Assembly (NCBI RefSeq): GCF_015775515.1
Contig: NZ_CP065383.1
Coordinates: 2,976,001 to 3,040,000 of the forward strand
Length of the DNA: 64,000 bases
Source: Atribacter laminatus
GTDB lineage: Bacteria > Atribacterota > Atribacteria > Atribacterales > Atribacteraceae
Direction: 5' to 3'
Below the pieces are notes generated by a model. It was not told the origin of the DNA, ran no database searches, and worked only from the letters and a program-made list of their open reading frames with translations. Positions 7,110 through 16,139 of the stretch are shown here, in pieces (within the stretch, counting starts at the first letter, position 1; every line of letters starts with the position of its first letter). The position numbers and the translations under genes are program-made.

Positions 7110-8177
7110 TTAATCGTAAATGAATTCAGGAAATGTTTGATCAATAATTACTGCTAACACCAATATACTTCCTACAGCTATATAACGATAGAAAGGAAAA
7201 ACTCCAGACATGAGAAAACCAATCTCGAGAACCGCGAGAACCATCACTCCTAAGAAAGAACCCCAGATACTTCCCTTCCCTCCTTTTAAACTGGCACCTC
7301 CTATAACCACCGCCGCCACCGCAAAGAGCTCCAAACTAGCCGAAAATTGAGTATGGGAACCGATGGAATAAACCAGGACCGACAACACACCAGCAAGAGC
7401 ACCAAAGAAGGACGAAATTGTATAAATTTTAATCAAGTGGCTGTCTACATTGATTCCTGCTCTTCGGGCAGCATCGATATTTCCGCCGATAGCGTAAGTG
7501 TGTTGGCCAAATTGGGTTCTGGTTAAAATATACCCAAAAATGGCAATGATAATACCAGAAATAAGAATTGAATTGGGTAAAATCCGAACCAAATCCCGTA
7601 GTTGAGAATCAAGAATACCCTCAGGAGGTTTGAAAAAGGAAAACCCGAGACCAGAAAAATGATAGAGGATATAACCATTTCCTATTCTTCCGGCTTGTTG
7701 GGGAAGATCAATAATGGGAAATCCATCACATAATCCAAAGGCAATTCCATTGGCTATGCCATACATTCCGAGGGTGGCAATAAAAGGAGGAACTCGAAAT
7801 TTGGCGACCAATACTCCATTGAGCAATCCGGGTAAGAGGCCAATCAATAAACCCACAATGATCCCCAATGATATGCTGAAAAAGGGAGAATATCCCATAG
7901 TAAATAAATTCCGCATAACAATTGCGGCAATAACCGATACCATGCCTTTCACAAAACCAATGGAAAGGTCAATCCCACCAGTGATGATAACAAAAGTTTC
8001 ACCGGCTGCTAAGAGTAACGAAGGAGATGAACTCATTAAAACATTGTTCAGGGTGTTATTGGCAAAAAAACCTTTTCCAGCAAAGCTAAAAATAATACAC
8101 AAAAGGAACAGAAATAAGATAACCCAATTCTTTCCTAATTTAACATACAAACCTTGTGTTGTTTTAACATTATCCAT
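7110..8177 (-). CDS. Sugar ABC transporter permease (RbsC/YtfT family), proximal
   Basis: 355 aa inner-membrane protein of the branched-chain/ribose permease family (BPD_transp_2). Motifs ITGGIDLSIGFVKGM, GMYGIANGIAFG, IGGNIDAARRAGINVDSHL and VVIGGASLKGG are conserved. It follows the binding-protein gene after a 76-bp gap holding a strong stem-loop, and precedes the second permease by 13 bp. Two different permeases plus one single-domain ATPase resembles the YtfT-YjfF arrangement rather than classic rbsABC. Confidence 0.9.
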   Translation of the reverse strand: MDNVKTTQGLYVKLGKNWVILFLFLLCIIFSFAGKGFFANNTLNNVLMSSSPSLLLAAGETFVIITGGIDLSIGFVKGMVSVIAAIVMRNLFTMGYSPFFSISLGIIVGLLIGLLPGLLNGVLVAKFRVPPFIATLGMYGIANGIAFGLCDGFPIIDLPQQAGRIGNGYILYHFSGLGFSFFKPPEGILDSQLRDLVRILPNSILISGIIIAIFGYILTRTQFGQHTYAIGGNIDAARRAGINVDSHLIKIYTISSFFGALAGVLSVLVYSIGSHTQFSASLELFAVAAVVIGGASLKGGKGSIWGSFLGVMVLAVLEIGFLMSGVFPFYRYIAVGSILVLAVIIDQTFPEFIYD

Positions 8178-8191
8178 TTTTCACCCTGGAG

Positions 8192-8237
8192 TACAGCATA
8201 CTGGAGGAAAATAATGTCTTTCCCCCAGTATGCTGTA
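8192..8237 (-). promoter_or_regulatory. Intercistronic stem-loop between sugar-binding protein and permease genes
   Basis: A perfect 13-bp inverted repeat (TACAGCATACTGG at 8192-8204, CCAGTATGCTGTA at 8225-8237) with a 20-nt loop sits in the 76-bp gap downstream of the binding-protein gene. There is no T-run, so it is probably not a simple terminator. Such hairpins commonly protect the binding-protein mRNA 3' end and cause partial attenuation so that the binding protein exceeds the permeases. That role is inferred. Confidence 0.7.
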
Positions 8238-8253
8238 GATAATTGAAGATTAT

Positions 8254-9231
8254 TTATTGATAGATATATCTCTGAGATTCCGGTAAATTAACGTTCTCTT
8301 TGGTAAAGAAGAAAAATTCAGGATTGAGTTTCTTGGGGACTTCAGCATCTTCAGTGAAGAATTTGTAACCCCACTCAACAGCCAATTGGCCCATAGCATA
8401 TGGATTTTGAGCTAAGACCAGGTCAACTTGGCCTTCTTTTAAAGCATTGATCAGGTCTACAGTAGCATCCCAAGAAGCAATTTTGACCGCTCCAGTCAAA
8501 CCAGCATTCACAACCGCTTGGTAGGCACCACGAGCACTAAAGAGGTTGGTACCAAACACACCAACGATATCGGGGTTGGCCTGGAGAGCGGCGGCAGTTT
8601 GTTGCTGGGCTTTTTCCTGATTATCCAGGTTGTATTCTACTCCAACCAATTCAATATCCGGATAATCAGAAATACCTTTTTTAAAGCCCTCTACTCGTTC
8701 CACAACGCTGGATACATCAGGATTGGTGGTTGAAACAAATACCTTTCCCTTACCTCCGATCATATCAGCAAGGCGTTTTCCGACTTCAACTCCACCTTGG
8801 AAATTATCGGTTCCAATGAAAGAAAGTGGGAAGGAATAATCGCTCTCTTTGGAATAATCTCCATCACCAAGATAGGTATCAACGGTGAGGACCTCTATAC
8901 CACTGTCATAAATTTTCTTTAATGGAGCAATTAATGAGTCTTGAGCAGCAGGACCGGTAATGAGTAGGTCAATATCTCCTCGGGCGGCAGTAGCTTCCAA
9001 AACTGGAACCTGGATTTCAGCGCCCCAAGATTTTAAATATTCAGTAACAAAGAGATCAATACCTAATTCTTCACATTTGTCGGCAATTCCTTTGCCAATC
9101 ATTCTGTAAAAAGGATCTTCAATAGTAGGGCACCAGGCAAATTTCAACTTCTTTTCTTGTGCTCCTGCTCCAGCGACTAAAGTAAATACTAGTATCCCCA
9201 CCAATAGAATAAAAATGAATGACTTTTTCAT
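8254..9231 (-). CDS. Periplasmic sugar-binding protein (Peripla_BP_4 family)
   Basis: 325 aa. Signal peptide MKKSFIFILLVGILVFTLVAG.. cleaved near AGA-QE. The mature part has the two-lobe ribose/galactose-binding fold, with motifs DLLITGPAAQDSL, VLTVDTYLG, GTDNFQGGVEVGKRLAD, VGVFGTNLFSARGAYQAV and VKIASWDAT. It captures a sugar for the downstream permeases. Ribosome site GGAGGAGGAAAA lies 4-5 bases before the ATG. First gene of the sugar operon. The exact sugar cannot be told from the sequence. Confidence 0.9.
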   Translation of the reverse strand: MKKSFIFILLVGILVFTLVAGAGAQEKKLKFAWCPTIEDPFYRMIGKGIADKCEELGIDLFVTEYLKSWGAEIQVPVLEATAARGDIDLLITGPAAQDSLIAPLKKIYDSGIEVLTVDTYLGDGDYSKESDYSFPLSFIGTDNFQGGVEVGKRLADMIGGKGKVFVSTTNPDVSSVVERVEGFKKGISDYPDIELVGVEYNLDNQEKAQQQTAAALQANPDIVGVFGTNLFSARGAYQAVVNAGLTGAVKIASWDATVDLINALKEGQVDLVLAQNPYAMGQLAVEWGYKFFTEDAEVPKKLNPEFFFFTKENVNLPESQRYIYQ

Positions 9232-9283
9232 AAATTTTCCTCCTCCAATTTTTTGCTTACGATTGGTTTATAAAAAGAATATT

Positions 9284-9305
9284 GGCTTTCTTGACTGGGA
9301 AAGCC
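9284..9305. promoter_or_regulatory. Inverted repeat upstream of the sugar operon (possible operator)
   Basis: GGCTTTC-N8-GAAAGCC, a perfect 7-bp dyad, about 55 bp upstream of the binding-protein ATG. Its position suits a repressor site or leader hairpin. No clear -35/-10 pair could be assigned around it, and no regulator gene is adjacent. Confidence 0.35.
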
Positions 9306-9489
9306 TTATCACCTCCTCGTATTTTTTTATTTCGTTTCAGTTTATTCTATCATAATTTAACATCAAATTTCATCATCTTAAGAATAAAAAAGAATTCTTA
9401 CTTCTCTTCATATATTCAGAATCTTTTATTTTGTAAATCCATCTGCGAACTTGATAAACCAAACCCTACAAAGGATTTTAAATGGTAGG

Positions 9490-9720
9490 ATGCAATTTAT
9501 TGTGCCCGGTCTTTATTTAATGTAGCGACATGCCATGGCATGTCGAATCTTGGATTTTCATCCTTATATCTGGTGCTGCCATGCAGAATGAGGGTCTATC
9601 TTGAGAAAATACTGGAATGATTAAAAAATGCTGTCATCTTGTGTCTAATTTTCTTCTCCTATTGCTCCCCCTCACCCCCTCGCGCCCTCTCCCCCTCAGC
9701 ATTTTTCATTCTCCTTATCA
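9490..9720. repeat. Repeat cluster R3 with perfect 20-bp palindrome
   Basis: Between the divergent sugar and peptide transporter operons. At 9526-9545 lies the perfect palindrome CGACATGCCATGGCATGTCG, in a longer dispersed module (TGCCCGGT..TTAATGTAG before it; AATCTTGGATTTTCATCC and GGTGCTGCCATGCAG after it). Close copies are at 12201-12220 (one mismatch) and 55359-55378; 2476-2495 is another perfect copy. A pyrimidine-rich CCCCTCACCCCCTCGCGCCCTCTCCCC stretch near 9666-9700 recurs at 12143-12173. From 9306 to 9489 I see no feature. Confidence 0.8.
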
Positions 9721-9741
9721 TATTACTGCCTCTAATTGTTA

Positions 9742-9750
9742 TGCTATAAT
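9742..9750 (+). promoter_or_regulatory. Extended -10 promoter element for the peptide-binding protein gene
   Basis: TGCTATAAT is a consensus extended -10 (TGnTATAAT). No good -35 is seen, as is usual for extended -10 promoters. Transcription would start near 9757, leaving a leader of about 150 nt before the preferred ATG at 9907. Confidence 0.55.
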
Positions 9751-9906
9751 TTTTTTACCTGTTAATCGAAAGGAGGGAAAGTGAAATCTTTATTGGGAAT
9801 GGATCAGCCTCAATTTTGGTTTCACAGTTTAAAAAGTAGAAAATATCAAAGATATAAAAGATGTTTCAATCGCTTTTTAATTTTGTTTAAAGGAGGTTTT
9901 ATTATT

Positions 9907-11505
9907 ATGAAAAAATGGATGATGTGGGGAACAATATTTATTTTAGTCATTGGATTAGTTGGTTTTGCCTCAGCGCAGGGAAGATGTGTACAAGTGGGGG
10001 GAACACTCGTTCATGGTAGTTCCGGCGATGCCTATCGTTTAGATCCTGCCGATGTTACCGATGGTATCTCCATATCGATGACCGATAATATTTTTGAAGG
10101 TTTAGTCCGTTATAAACCCGGGACTTCCGAAGTCGAACCTGCCTTAGCCGAATCATGGGAGATTTCTCCTGATGGATTAACTTTCACATTCCATCTTCGC
10201 CAAGGTGTTAAATTTCATGATGGAACCGACTTTAACGCCGACGCAGTAGTCTATTCTCTAAAGAGACAGTTTGATCCAGAACACCCCTTCTACCAAAACG
10301 GAGAATGGGCTTATTGGCAATGGATGTTTACCGATGTCCAAGACGTGGTAAAAGTCGATGACTATACAGTTAAAATTATTCTTAGTCAACCCAATTCCAC
10401 CATCATGACCAGCCTCGCTATGTTTACTGCTTCTGTAGTGAGCCCGGCTGCCTGTGAAAAATATGGTGCTGATTTCTTTAAGAATCCGGTTGGAACTGGA
10501 CCTTTTAAATTCGTCGAATGGGTAAAAGATGACCACCTCACTTTGGAAGTCAATCTCGACTACTGGGGTGGACGGGCATATGTTGACAAACTGATCTTCC
10601 GGGTCATACCCGATCCTTCAGTTCGACTTATTGAATTAGAAAAAGGATCCATTGATAGTATGGAATACCCAAATGCCGATGATTTGGAGCGGATTAAAAA
10701 CAATCCTAACCTCTATATACAAGAAGCCCCTGGGTTAAACGTTGGGTATTTAGCCATGAATATGGGTGAAGATACACCAGGTTTTGAAAAACCTTTTGGT
10801 GATGTTCGAGTCAGAAAAGCTATTGCCCATGCAATAAATAAACCGGAAATTGTTGAATACCTTTACCAAGGTACTGCAGTTCCAGCGAAGAACCCTATTC
10901 CACCGATTATGTGGAGTTACAACGATGCCATTGAAGATTATGAATACAATCCCGAAAAAGCTATCGAGCTCCTGAAAGAAGCCGGCTATCCTAATGGTTT
11001 TGAAACGACCTTCTGGGTCATGCCAGTTTCTCGCCCCTACATGTTCGATCCTCCCAAAATTGCTGAAGCTATCCAAGCTGACTTGGAAGCAGTTGGAATT
11101 AAAGCTAACATCTACTCAGTTGAATGGGGAACCTATCTCCAGGAAACCGAAGCTGGAAAGCATCCTATGTGTATGTTAGGGTGGACCGGAGATAACGGTG
11201 ATCCAGATAACTTCATCTATGTGCTGCTCGATAAGGATGCCGCTATTGTAGGCAGTGCTGGAAACGTTGCTTTTTATCGCAATGATGAATTACACGACAT
11301 CTTGATCAAGGCTCAGCGAACCTATGATATGGCTGAACGTACTGCATTTTATGAAAAAGCGCAGGAAATCATTCACGCTGATGTTCCTTGGGTACCAATC
11401 GCTCATGCTAAAGTGTTCATGGTTTTCAAGAAAAACGTTCAAGGATTTGTAATGTATCCAACCGAACGAAAATTCTTTAATACGGTTTGGATTGATCAAG
11501 AGTAA
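9907..11505 (+). CDS. Peptide/nickel-type ABC transporter substrate-binding protein (SBP_bac_5)
   Basis: 532 aa. The ATG at 9907 is chosen because AAAGGAGGT precedes it at 9889 and it opens a proper signal peptide (MKKWMMWGTIFILVIGLVGF, cleavage after ASA). The frame also stays open back to a GTG at 9781 with its own AAAGGAGGG, which would add 42 residues before the signal peptide. Family landmarks: SWEISPDGLTFTFHLRQGVKFHDG, GTGPFKFVEW, VRKAIAHAIN, LLKEAGYPNGFE and WTGDNGDPDNF. Periplasmic binding of oligopeptides or related solutes for the DppBCDF genes that follow after about 800 bp of repeats. Confidence 0.9.
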   Translation: MKKWMMWGTIFILVIGLVGFASAQGRCVQVGGTLVHGSSGDAYRLDPADVTDGISISMTDNIFEGLVRYKPGTSEVEPALAESWEISPDGLTFTFHLRQGVKFHDGTDFNADAVVYSLKRQFDPEHPFYQNGEWAYWQWMFTDVQDVVKVDDYTVKIILSQPNSTIMTSLAMFTASVVSPAACEKYGADFFKNPVGTGPFKFVEWVKDDHLTLEVNLDYWGGRAYVDKLIFRVIPDPSVRLIELEKGSIDSMEYPNADDLERIKNNPNLYIQEAPGLNVGYLAMNMGEDTPGFEKPFGDVRVRKAIAHAINKPEIVEYLYQGTAVPAKNPIPPIMWSYNDAIEDYEYNPEKAIELLKEAGYPNGFETTFWVMPVSRPYMFDPPKIAEAIQADLEAVGIKANIYSVEWGTYLQETEAGKHPMCMLGWTGDNGDPDNFIYVLLDKDAAIVGSAGNVAFYRNDELHDILIKAQRTYDMAERTAFYEKAQEIIHADVPWVPIAHAKVFMVFKKNVQGFVMYPTERKFFNTVWIDQE

Positions 11506-11527
11506 AAAAACCAATCGCAAATTTTTT

Positions 11528-11569
11528 AAAAAAGGGTCCGGAAAGAACTTCTTTCCGGACCCTTTTTTT
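11528..11569 (+). terminator. Strong rho-independent terminator after the peptide-binding protein gene
   Basis: Near-perfect stem GGGTCCGGAAAG / CTTTCCGGACCC with a short loop, flanked by an A-run and a T-run (TTTTTTT), 23 bp after the stop codon. It should separate transcription of the binding protein from that of the permease genes downstream. Confidence 0.9.
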
Positions 11570-11605
11570 ATTCTGTAAATACCATTAAATGAATTCTTTA
11601 ATCTT

Positions 11606-12260
11606 TCATCCAGAGGCTTCGCTTTATGAAGCCGTGAGGATCTCATCAACCCAATCCGTCATTGCGAAACCTGGTTTTTTGAGGTCGTGGAAATCTCATG
11701 AGTCATCTTTTATTATTTGTAGGATTGAGAAATTATGGAATTGGAATGTATGAGATTCTTATAATTTCCGGTAAAAAAACCGGACTCCTTATCATCACAG
11801 AAGAACTAAAAGAGATTGCCACGTCGCATAGGTCGCTCCTCGCAATGACGGAGTAGAAAAAAACTCAAATCCCCCTTACCCCCTTTTCTAAAGGGGGAGA
11901 TTGATCGGTATAAAGTCATTTTCATCATCTACCGGGTCTATAAATTGTCATTGCGAGACCTGGTTTTTTGAGGTCGTGGCAATCTTATGAGTTTAATCTT
12001 TTATTTGCTCTCTTGTAAACCTACGGGCATGATAAATCAAACCCCTATACAAAAGAATTAAAAAAATGCTGTCATCCTGAGCGGTGCTTTCCCGCGTGAG
12101 GATCTCATCATTTATATTTTTTTTATCCTTAAATCTTTTTCTCCCTTTCGCCCCCTCGCGCCCTCTCCCCCTCGGTCTTAACCGTGCCCGTTTAATGTAG
12201 CGACATACCATGGCATGTCGAATCTTGGGTTTTCATTCATATCTGATGCCATTGTTCGAC
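11606..12260. repeat. Repeat cluster R4 between binding protein and dppB
   Basis: No gene in 11570-12321. Palindromes in order: TCCT class near 11606-11647; TTGC class at 11660-11700; a decayed TTCT-class copy with CCGG..CCGG near 11754-11800; TTGC class at 11813-11850 (GAGATTGCCACGTCGC..CTCGCAATGAC); a CCCCCTT..AAGGGGG palindrome near 11866-11905; TTGC class at 11947-11990; TCCT class at 12071-12109; a pyrimidine stretch near 12143-12173; and the 20-bp palindrome family at 12201-12220. The 11660/11813 pair is an inverted doublet in the opposite orientation to the GIY-YIG units. Small open frames here (for example on the minus strand at 11993-12211) are read through repeats and are not genes. 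Confidence 0.85.
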
Positions 12261-12284
12261 ATATAGATCTATCCTTTTTAGATA

Positions 12285-12313
12285 TTTACACCCTTCCTAT
12301 AAATCCGTATAAT
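12285..12313 (+). promoter_or_regulatory. Sigma-70 promoter of dppB, predicting a leaderless mRNA
   Basis: -35 TTTACA at 12285-12290, 17-bp spacer, -10 TATAAT at 12308-12313. The expected start point (7-9 bp after the -10) coincides with the ATG at 12322. No Shine-Dalgarno sequence is present (AAAGCAAC precedes the ATG), so the transcript would be leaderless or nearly so. Confidence 0.7.
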
Positions 12314-12321
12314 AAAGCAAC

Positions 12322-13326
12322 ATGAAAAAATACATCTTAAAACGTCTGCTTTTACTTATACCCGTTTTAATTGGTGTTTCGATTTTGGTGTTTGTTATCG
12401 TCCGCCTCACCCCTGGAGATCCAGCACGGATTTTAGCCGGCGAACACGCTACCGAAGAATACGTTCAAGCTACCCGGGAACGGTGGGGACTTGATAAGCC
12501 AATGTACGTGCAATACTATATCTGGTTCAAAAGTCTGCTTCGAGGAGATTTAGGCCGTTCTATTACCACTCACTCTCCAGTCGTTGAAGAAATTTTTAGC
12601 CGTTTTCCTGCTACCCTTGAACTTTCCCTCTTCGCTATGCTATTGGCAATTGTTATTGGTATCTTAGCTGGAATCATTTCGGCTATCCGCCAGTATCACT
12701 TTTTTGATTATTTTTCAATGACCGTTGCTCTTTTTGGCATTTCTATGCCAGTCTTCTGGTTAGGGTTGATGTTAATGTTTGTTTTTGGGCTTTGGTTGGA
12801 CATATTACCCATTTCTGGTCGGATCAATGTCATGATTCCCCTTCTAAATATCACCGGCCTCTATGTGTTGGATTCAATTCTGACCTTGAATTTTCGAGCC
12901 CTGGGAAGCTCGCTTCTCCATCTCATTCTTCCCAGCATTGCTCTTGGAACCATTCCAATGGCGATGATCGCCCGGATCACCCGATCTTCTATGCTTGAAA
13001 TTATTCGCCAAGACTTTATTCGAACTGAACGGGCTAAGGGTCTCCCAGAAAGAATGGTTATTTTCAAACATGCTTTGAAAAATGCGCTGATTCCAATCAT
13101 TACTGTTATTGGCATGGAATTTGGTCTCCTTTTGGGAGGGGCTATCTTAACCGAAACGGTTTTTGCTTGGCCAGGATTAGGTCGATACACAGTTGATGCG
13201 GTATATGCTCGTGATTATCCGGCCATTCAGGGATCGGTTCTTTTTATTGCTTTCATATTCGTCGTAGTCAATTTGATTACTGACGTATTGTATGCCTATA
13301 TTAATCCACGGATCAGGTATCGTTGA
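12322..13326 (+). CDS. dppB: Peptide ABC transporter permease (DppB family)
   Basis: 334 aa integral membrane protein. N-terminal helix KRLLLLIPVLIGVSILVFVIVRL then TPGDPARILAGEHA, the hallmark of DppB/OppB. C-terminal binding-protein-dependent transport domain with RTERAKGLPERMVIFKHALKN (EAA-type loop that contacts the ATPase) and GAILTETVFAWPGLG. Has its own promoter just upstream. Starts the dppBCDF cluster, in which all genes are tightly spaced or overlap. Functional partner: the binding protein at 9907-11505. Confidence 0.92.
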   Translation: MKKYILKRLLLLIPVLIGVSILVFVIVRLTPGDPARILAGEHATEEYVQATRERWGLDKPMYVQYYIWFKSLLRGDLGRSITTHSPVVEEIFSRFPATLELSLFAMLLAIVIGILAGIISAIRQYHFFDYFSMTVALFGISMPVFWLGLMLMFVFGLWLDILPISGRINVMIPLLNITGLYVLDSILTLNFRALGSSLLHLILPSIALGTIPMAMIARITRSSMLEIIRQDFIRTERAKGLPERMVIFKHALKNALIPIITVIGMEFGLLLGGAILTETVFAWPGLGRYTVDAVYARDYPAIQGSVLFIAFIFVVVNLITDVLYAYINPRIRYR

Positions 13327-13327
13327 A

Positions 13328-14203
13328 ATGATGAAGATTACCAGCGGAGTTTTTTCTGACTTTTTTTATATGATTCGCAAGAACAAATCCGCCTTAATTG
13401 GGTTGATTGTGATTTTGGTTATGGTCATCGTTGCTTTATTGGCACCGATCCTTTCTCCCAATAATCCACTGCAGAGAAGCCTTGCCAATCGGCTGAAACC
13501 CGGATTCTGGGCAGGCGAAGAATATAATCAGTTCCCCTTGGGGACCGATTACTTAGGACGTTGTTTGCTGTCACGAATCATCTGGGGCGCTCGAACCTCT
13601 CTATCAGTTGGTTTTATCGCTGTTCTTATCTCCACCGTTTTTGGTCTTATTTTAGGTATAGCTGGTGGGTATTATGGAGGGTGGGTAGACACATTTTTAA
13701 TGCGTATTGTCGATGTTTTATTTGCCTTTCCAAGCATTCTTTTATCAATTACAATTATGGCTGCCTTAGGAGCAGGATTAGAAAAAGCTATGATCGCTAT
13801 TGGAATTGTTTATATTCCCCAGATGGCTCGAGTGGTTCGAAGTGCCATTTTAGTGATCAAAGAAATGGATTATATTGAAGCTGAAAAGGCTTTGGGGGCA
13901 TCCCACTTCCGGATTATTTGGCATCATATCCTTCCTAATGCCCTGGCTCCGGTTATTGTATATTCCACCCTGAGTGTTGCTGGAGCTATTCTTGATGCAG
14001 CAGCTTTAGGTTTCTTAGGGTTGGGGGCTCTTCCCCCTACGCCTGAGTGGGGATCAATGCTATCTAATAGTCGACAATTTCTAACTTCAGGAGCATGGTG
14101 GGCAGCAACCTTCCCGGGTTTAGCGATCATGTTAGCGGTTTTAGGGTTGAACCTTTTAGGAGATGGTTTACGCGATGCCCTTGATCCGCGTTTACGAGTG
14201 TGA
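13328..14203 (+). CDS. dppC: Peptide ABC transporter permease (DppC family)
   Basis: 291 aa from the ATG at 13328, one base after the dppB stop (TGAAATG). An upstream in-frame ATG at 13292 lies inside dppB and lacks a ribosome site. N-terminal OppC-type helix (RKNKSALIGLIVILVMVIVA), then LAPILSPNNP, PLGTDYLGRCLLSRIIWGAR, and the EAA-type loop EAEKALGASHFRIIWHHILPN. Ends with [14 protein letters not shown], the usual DppC terminus. Heterodimerises with DppB to form the channel. Confidence 0.92.
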   Translation: MMKITSGVFSDFFYMIRKNKSALIGLIVILVMVIVALLAPILSPNNPLQRSLANRLKPGFWAGEEYNQFPLGTDYLGRCLLSRIIWGARTSLSVGFIAVLISTVFGLILGIAGGYYGGWVDTFLMRIVDVLFAFPSILLSITIMAALGAGLEKAMIAIGIVYIPQMARVVRSAILVIKEMDYIEAEKALGASHFRIIWHHILPNALAPVIVYSTLSVAGAILDAAALGFLGLGALPPTPEWGSMLSNSRQFLTSGAWWAATFPGLAIMLAVLGLNLLGDGLRDALDPRLRV

Positions 14204-15174
14204 AAACCATGAATGATATTATTCTTCAAATTAAAAACTTAAAAACGTACCTGACCACTCCATCAGGAATTGTTCAGGCTGTTGATGGGGTTGACCTCAA
14301 TATTGCTGCCAACCAAACTCTTGGGTTGGTTGGTGAATCAGGTTGTGGGAAAAGCATGACTGCTCTCTCCATTTTGAAGCTCTACCCAAAGCCACAGGGC
14401 AAGATTGTTGACGGGCAAATCATCTTTTTAGGTGATGATCTGGCAAAAAAAACCGAAGAGGAAATGTATGCCATTCGAGGGAAAAAAATCTCTATGATTT
14501 TTCAAGAACCGATGACCTCCCTGGATCCAGTTTTTCCTATCGGAAAAGAGATTGTTGAAGTGCTGACTATCCATCAAAAACTGAGTATACCAGAAGCGGA
14601 GAAACAAACCATTGAGCTTCTAAAAAGAGTGCGCATACCAGAACCAAAAAGACGGTTCAGAGAATACCCTCATCAAATGAGTGGTGGGATGCGACAAAGA
14701 GTAATGATTGCTATGGCTTTAGCTTGCCGCCCTGCTCTTTTAATCGCTGATGAACCAACAACTGCTCTCGATGTGACAATTCAAGCTCAAATCCTCTCGC
14801 TCATTAATGACCTCAAAAGTGAATTTCAAACCGCAGTCCTTCTCATCACTCACGATTTAGGTGTTGTGGCTGAAACCTGTCAGCAAGTTGCAGTAATGTA
14901 TGCTGGAAAAATCGTTGAAAAAGCCGATGTTTATTCCATCTTTTCAAATACCCTTCACCCCTACACCGTTTCTTTGTTAAACGCTATTCCCCGAATTCAA
15001 AGAGATCGGAAACGTTTGGAATCAATCCCCGGGAGAGTCCCCAATCTATGTTTTCCACCCGGTGGATGTCGTTTCCACCCCCGTTGTTCTAAAAAGATGG
15101 CGGTTTGTTCAACCACTGAACCACTATTAAAAGAAATTGAAAAGGATCACTGGGTCGCATGTCACCTTTATTGA
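14200..15174 (+). CDS. dppD: Peptide ABC transporter ATP-binding protein (DppD family)
   Basis: 324 aa. Walker [11 protein letters not shown]-loop [13 protein letters not shown], signature MSGGMRQR, Walker [13 protein letters not shown] and His switch LITHDLG are present. The C-terminal oligopeptide-transporter extension has the [14 protein letters not shown] motif that often binds a [4Fe-4S] cluster in this family. The GTG start at 14200 gives a 4-bp GTGA overlap with the dppC stop; an ATG lies three codons further on. Confidence 0.92.
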   Translation: MKTMNDIILQIKNLKTYLTTPSGIVQAVDGVDLNIAANQTLGLVGESGCGKSMTALSILKLYPKPQGKIVDGQIIFLGDDLAKKTEEEMYAIRGKKISMIFQEPMTSLDPVFPIGKEIVEVLTIHQKLSIPEAEKQTIELLKRVRIPEPKRRFREYPHQMSGGMRQRVMIAMALACRPALLIADEPTTALDVTIQAQILSLINDLKSEFQTAVLLITHDLGVVAETCQQVAVMYAGKIVEKADVYSIFSNTLHPYTVSLLNAIPRIQRDRKRLESIPGRVPNLCFPPGGCRFHPRCSKKMAVCSTTEPLLKEIEKDHWVACHLY

Positions 15175-16139
15175 TATCATTGCAACAGCTGAGTAAACAA
15201 TTTTATTTATATGACCAAACCACCAATGAAAAAGGAGTGGTAGATGCGGTCAATGATGTTGATCTCGATATATTGAGCGGAGAAACCCTTGGCTTGGTAG
15301 GAGAATCTGGTTGCGGTAAAAGTACTTTAGGGAGATGTATCCTTCGCTTAATTGAACCAACTGCGGGCAAAATTATCTATGAGGACCAAAACTTACTAGA
15401 AATTCCAGAAAAAGCTTTTAAGCCCTATCGCAAAAAGATGCAAATTGTTTTTCAAGACCCCTTTGCCTCCCTGAATCCTCGCAAGTCGATTCGGTTTATT
15501 CTTGAAGAACCTTTAATTATCCATGGAATGTCCAATTCTCAAGACCGAAAGAATCGTTTAGATGAAACTATCGACAAGGTGGGTTTGACTCAGGATGACC
15601 TCAATCGATATCCCCATGAATTTTCCGGAGGACAACGTCAAAGAATTGGAATAGCCCGGGCACTGATTTTAAAACCAGATTTTATAGTATGCGACGAACC
15701 GGTTTCGGCTCTTGATGTTTCTATTCAAGCTCAAATTTTAAATTTACTTATTGACCTTCAGCAGGAAATGAGGCTCACTTATCTCTTTATCTCTCATGAC
15801 CTCAGTGTGGTAAAGCATATTAGCAACCGAATTGCTGTCATGTATTTGGGAAGAATTGTAGAAATTGCTCCAACTGAGGAAATTTTCGAAAATCCACTTC
15901 ATCCTTACACTACGGCACTCCTCTCTTCGATACCTGCCCCCGATCCGACTATGAAAAAGGACCGCTTAATTCTTGAAGGAGACCCACCCAGTCCTCTTAA
16001 CCCACCAACTGGATGTCGATTCCATACTCGTTGTCCTCAACAGATGGATATCTGTTCCAAAAAAGTACCCGAAAGAAAAGCCATTACCTCTGAACATCAT
16101 GTTTATTGTCATTTGTATAATGATTTGGGCAATTCGTAA
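15159..16139 (+). CDS. dppF: Peptide ABC transporter ATP-binding protein (DppF family)
   Basis: 326 aa, overlapping dppD by 16 bp. Walker [11 protein letters not shown]-loop [13 protein letters not shown] (diagnostic of DppF/OppF), signature FSGGQRQR, Walker [13 protein letters not shown], His switch FISHDLS, and the C-terminal extension with [14 protein letters not shown]. Pairs with DppD to drive transport. A weak GGGA..TCCC hairpin with a T-run near 16155-16180 may end the transcript. Confidence 0.92.
   Translation: MSPLLISLQQLSKQFYLYDQTTNEKGVVDAVNDVDLDILSGETLGLVGESGCGKSTLGRCILRLIEPTAGKIIYEDQNLLEIPEKAFKPYRKKMQIVFQDPFASLNPRKSIRFILEEPLIIHGMSNSQDRKNRLDETIDKVGLTQDDLNRYPHEFSGGQRQRIGIARALILKPDFIVCDEPVSALDVSIQAQILNLLIDLQQEMRLTYLFISHDLSVVKHISNRIAVMYLGRIVEIAPTEEIFENPLHPYTTALLSSIPAPDPTMKKDRLILEGDPPSPLNPPTGCRFHTRCPQQMDICSKKVPERKAITSEHHVYCHLYNDLGNS

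Noticed and set aside
9781-9906. GTG at 9781 as the start of the peptide-binding protein
   Set aside because: It has a good ribosome site, but would place 42 basic residues before a perfect signal peptide that has its own stronger ribosome site at 9889. A short coupled leader peptide remains possible but cannot be shown.
11993-12211. Small minus-strand open frame (72 codons), and similar frames at 3790-3978, 11290-11649, 16226-16408 and 17629-17862
   Set aside because: They are read through palindromic repeats, or through repeats and part of a real gene on the other strand, and have no ribosome site or recognisable product.
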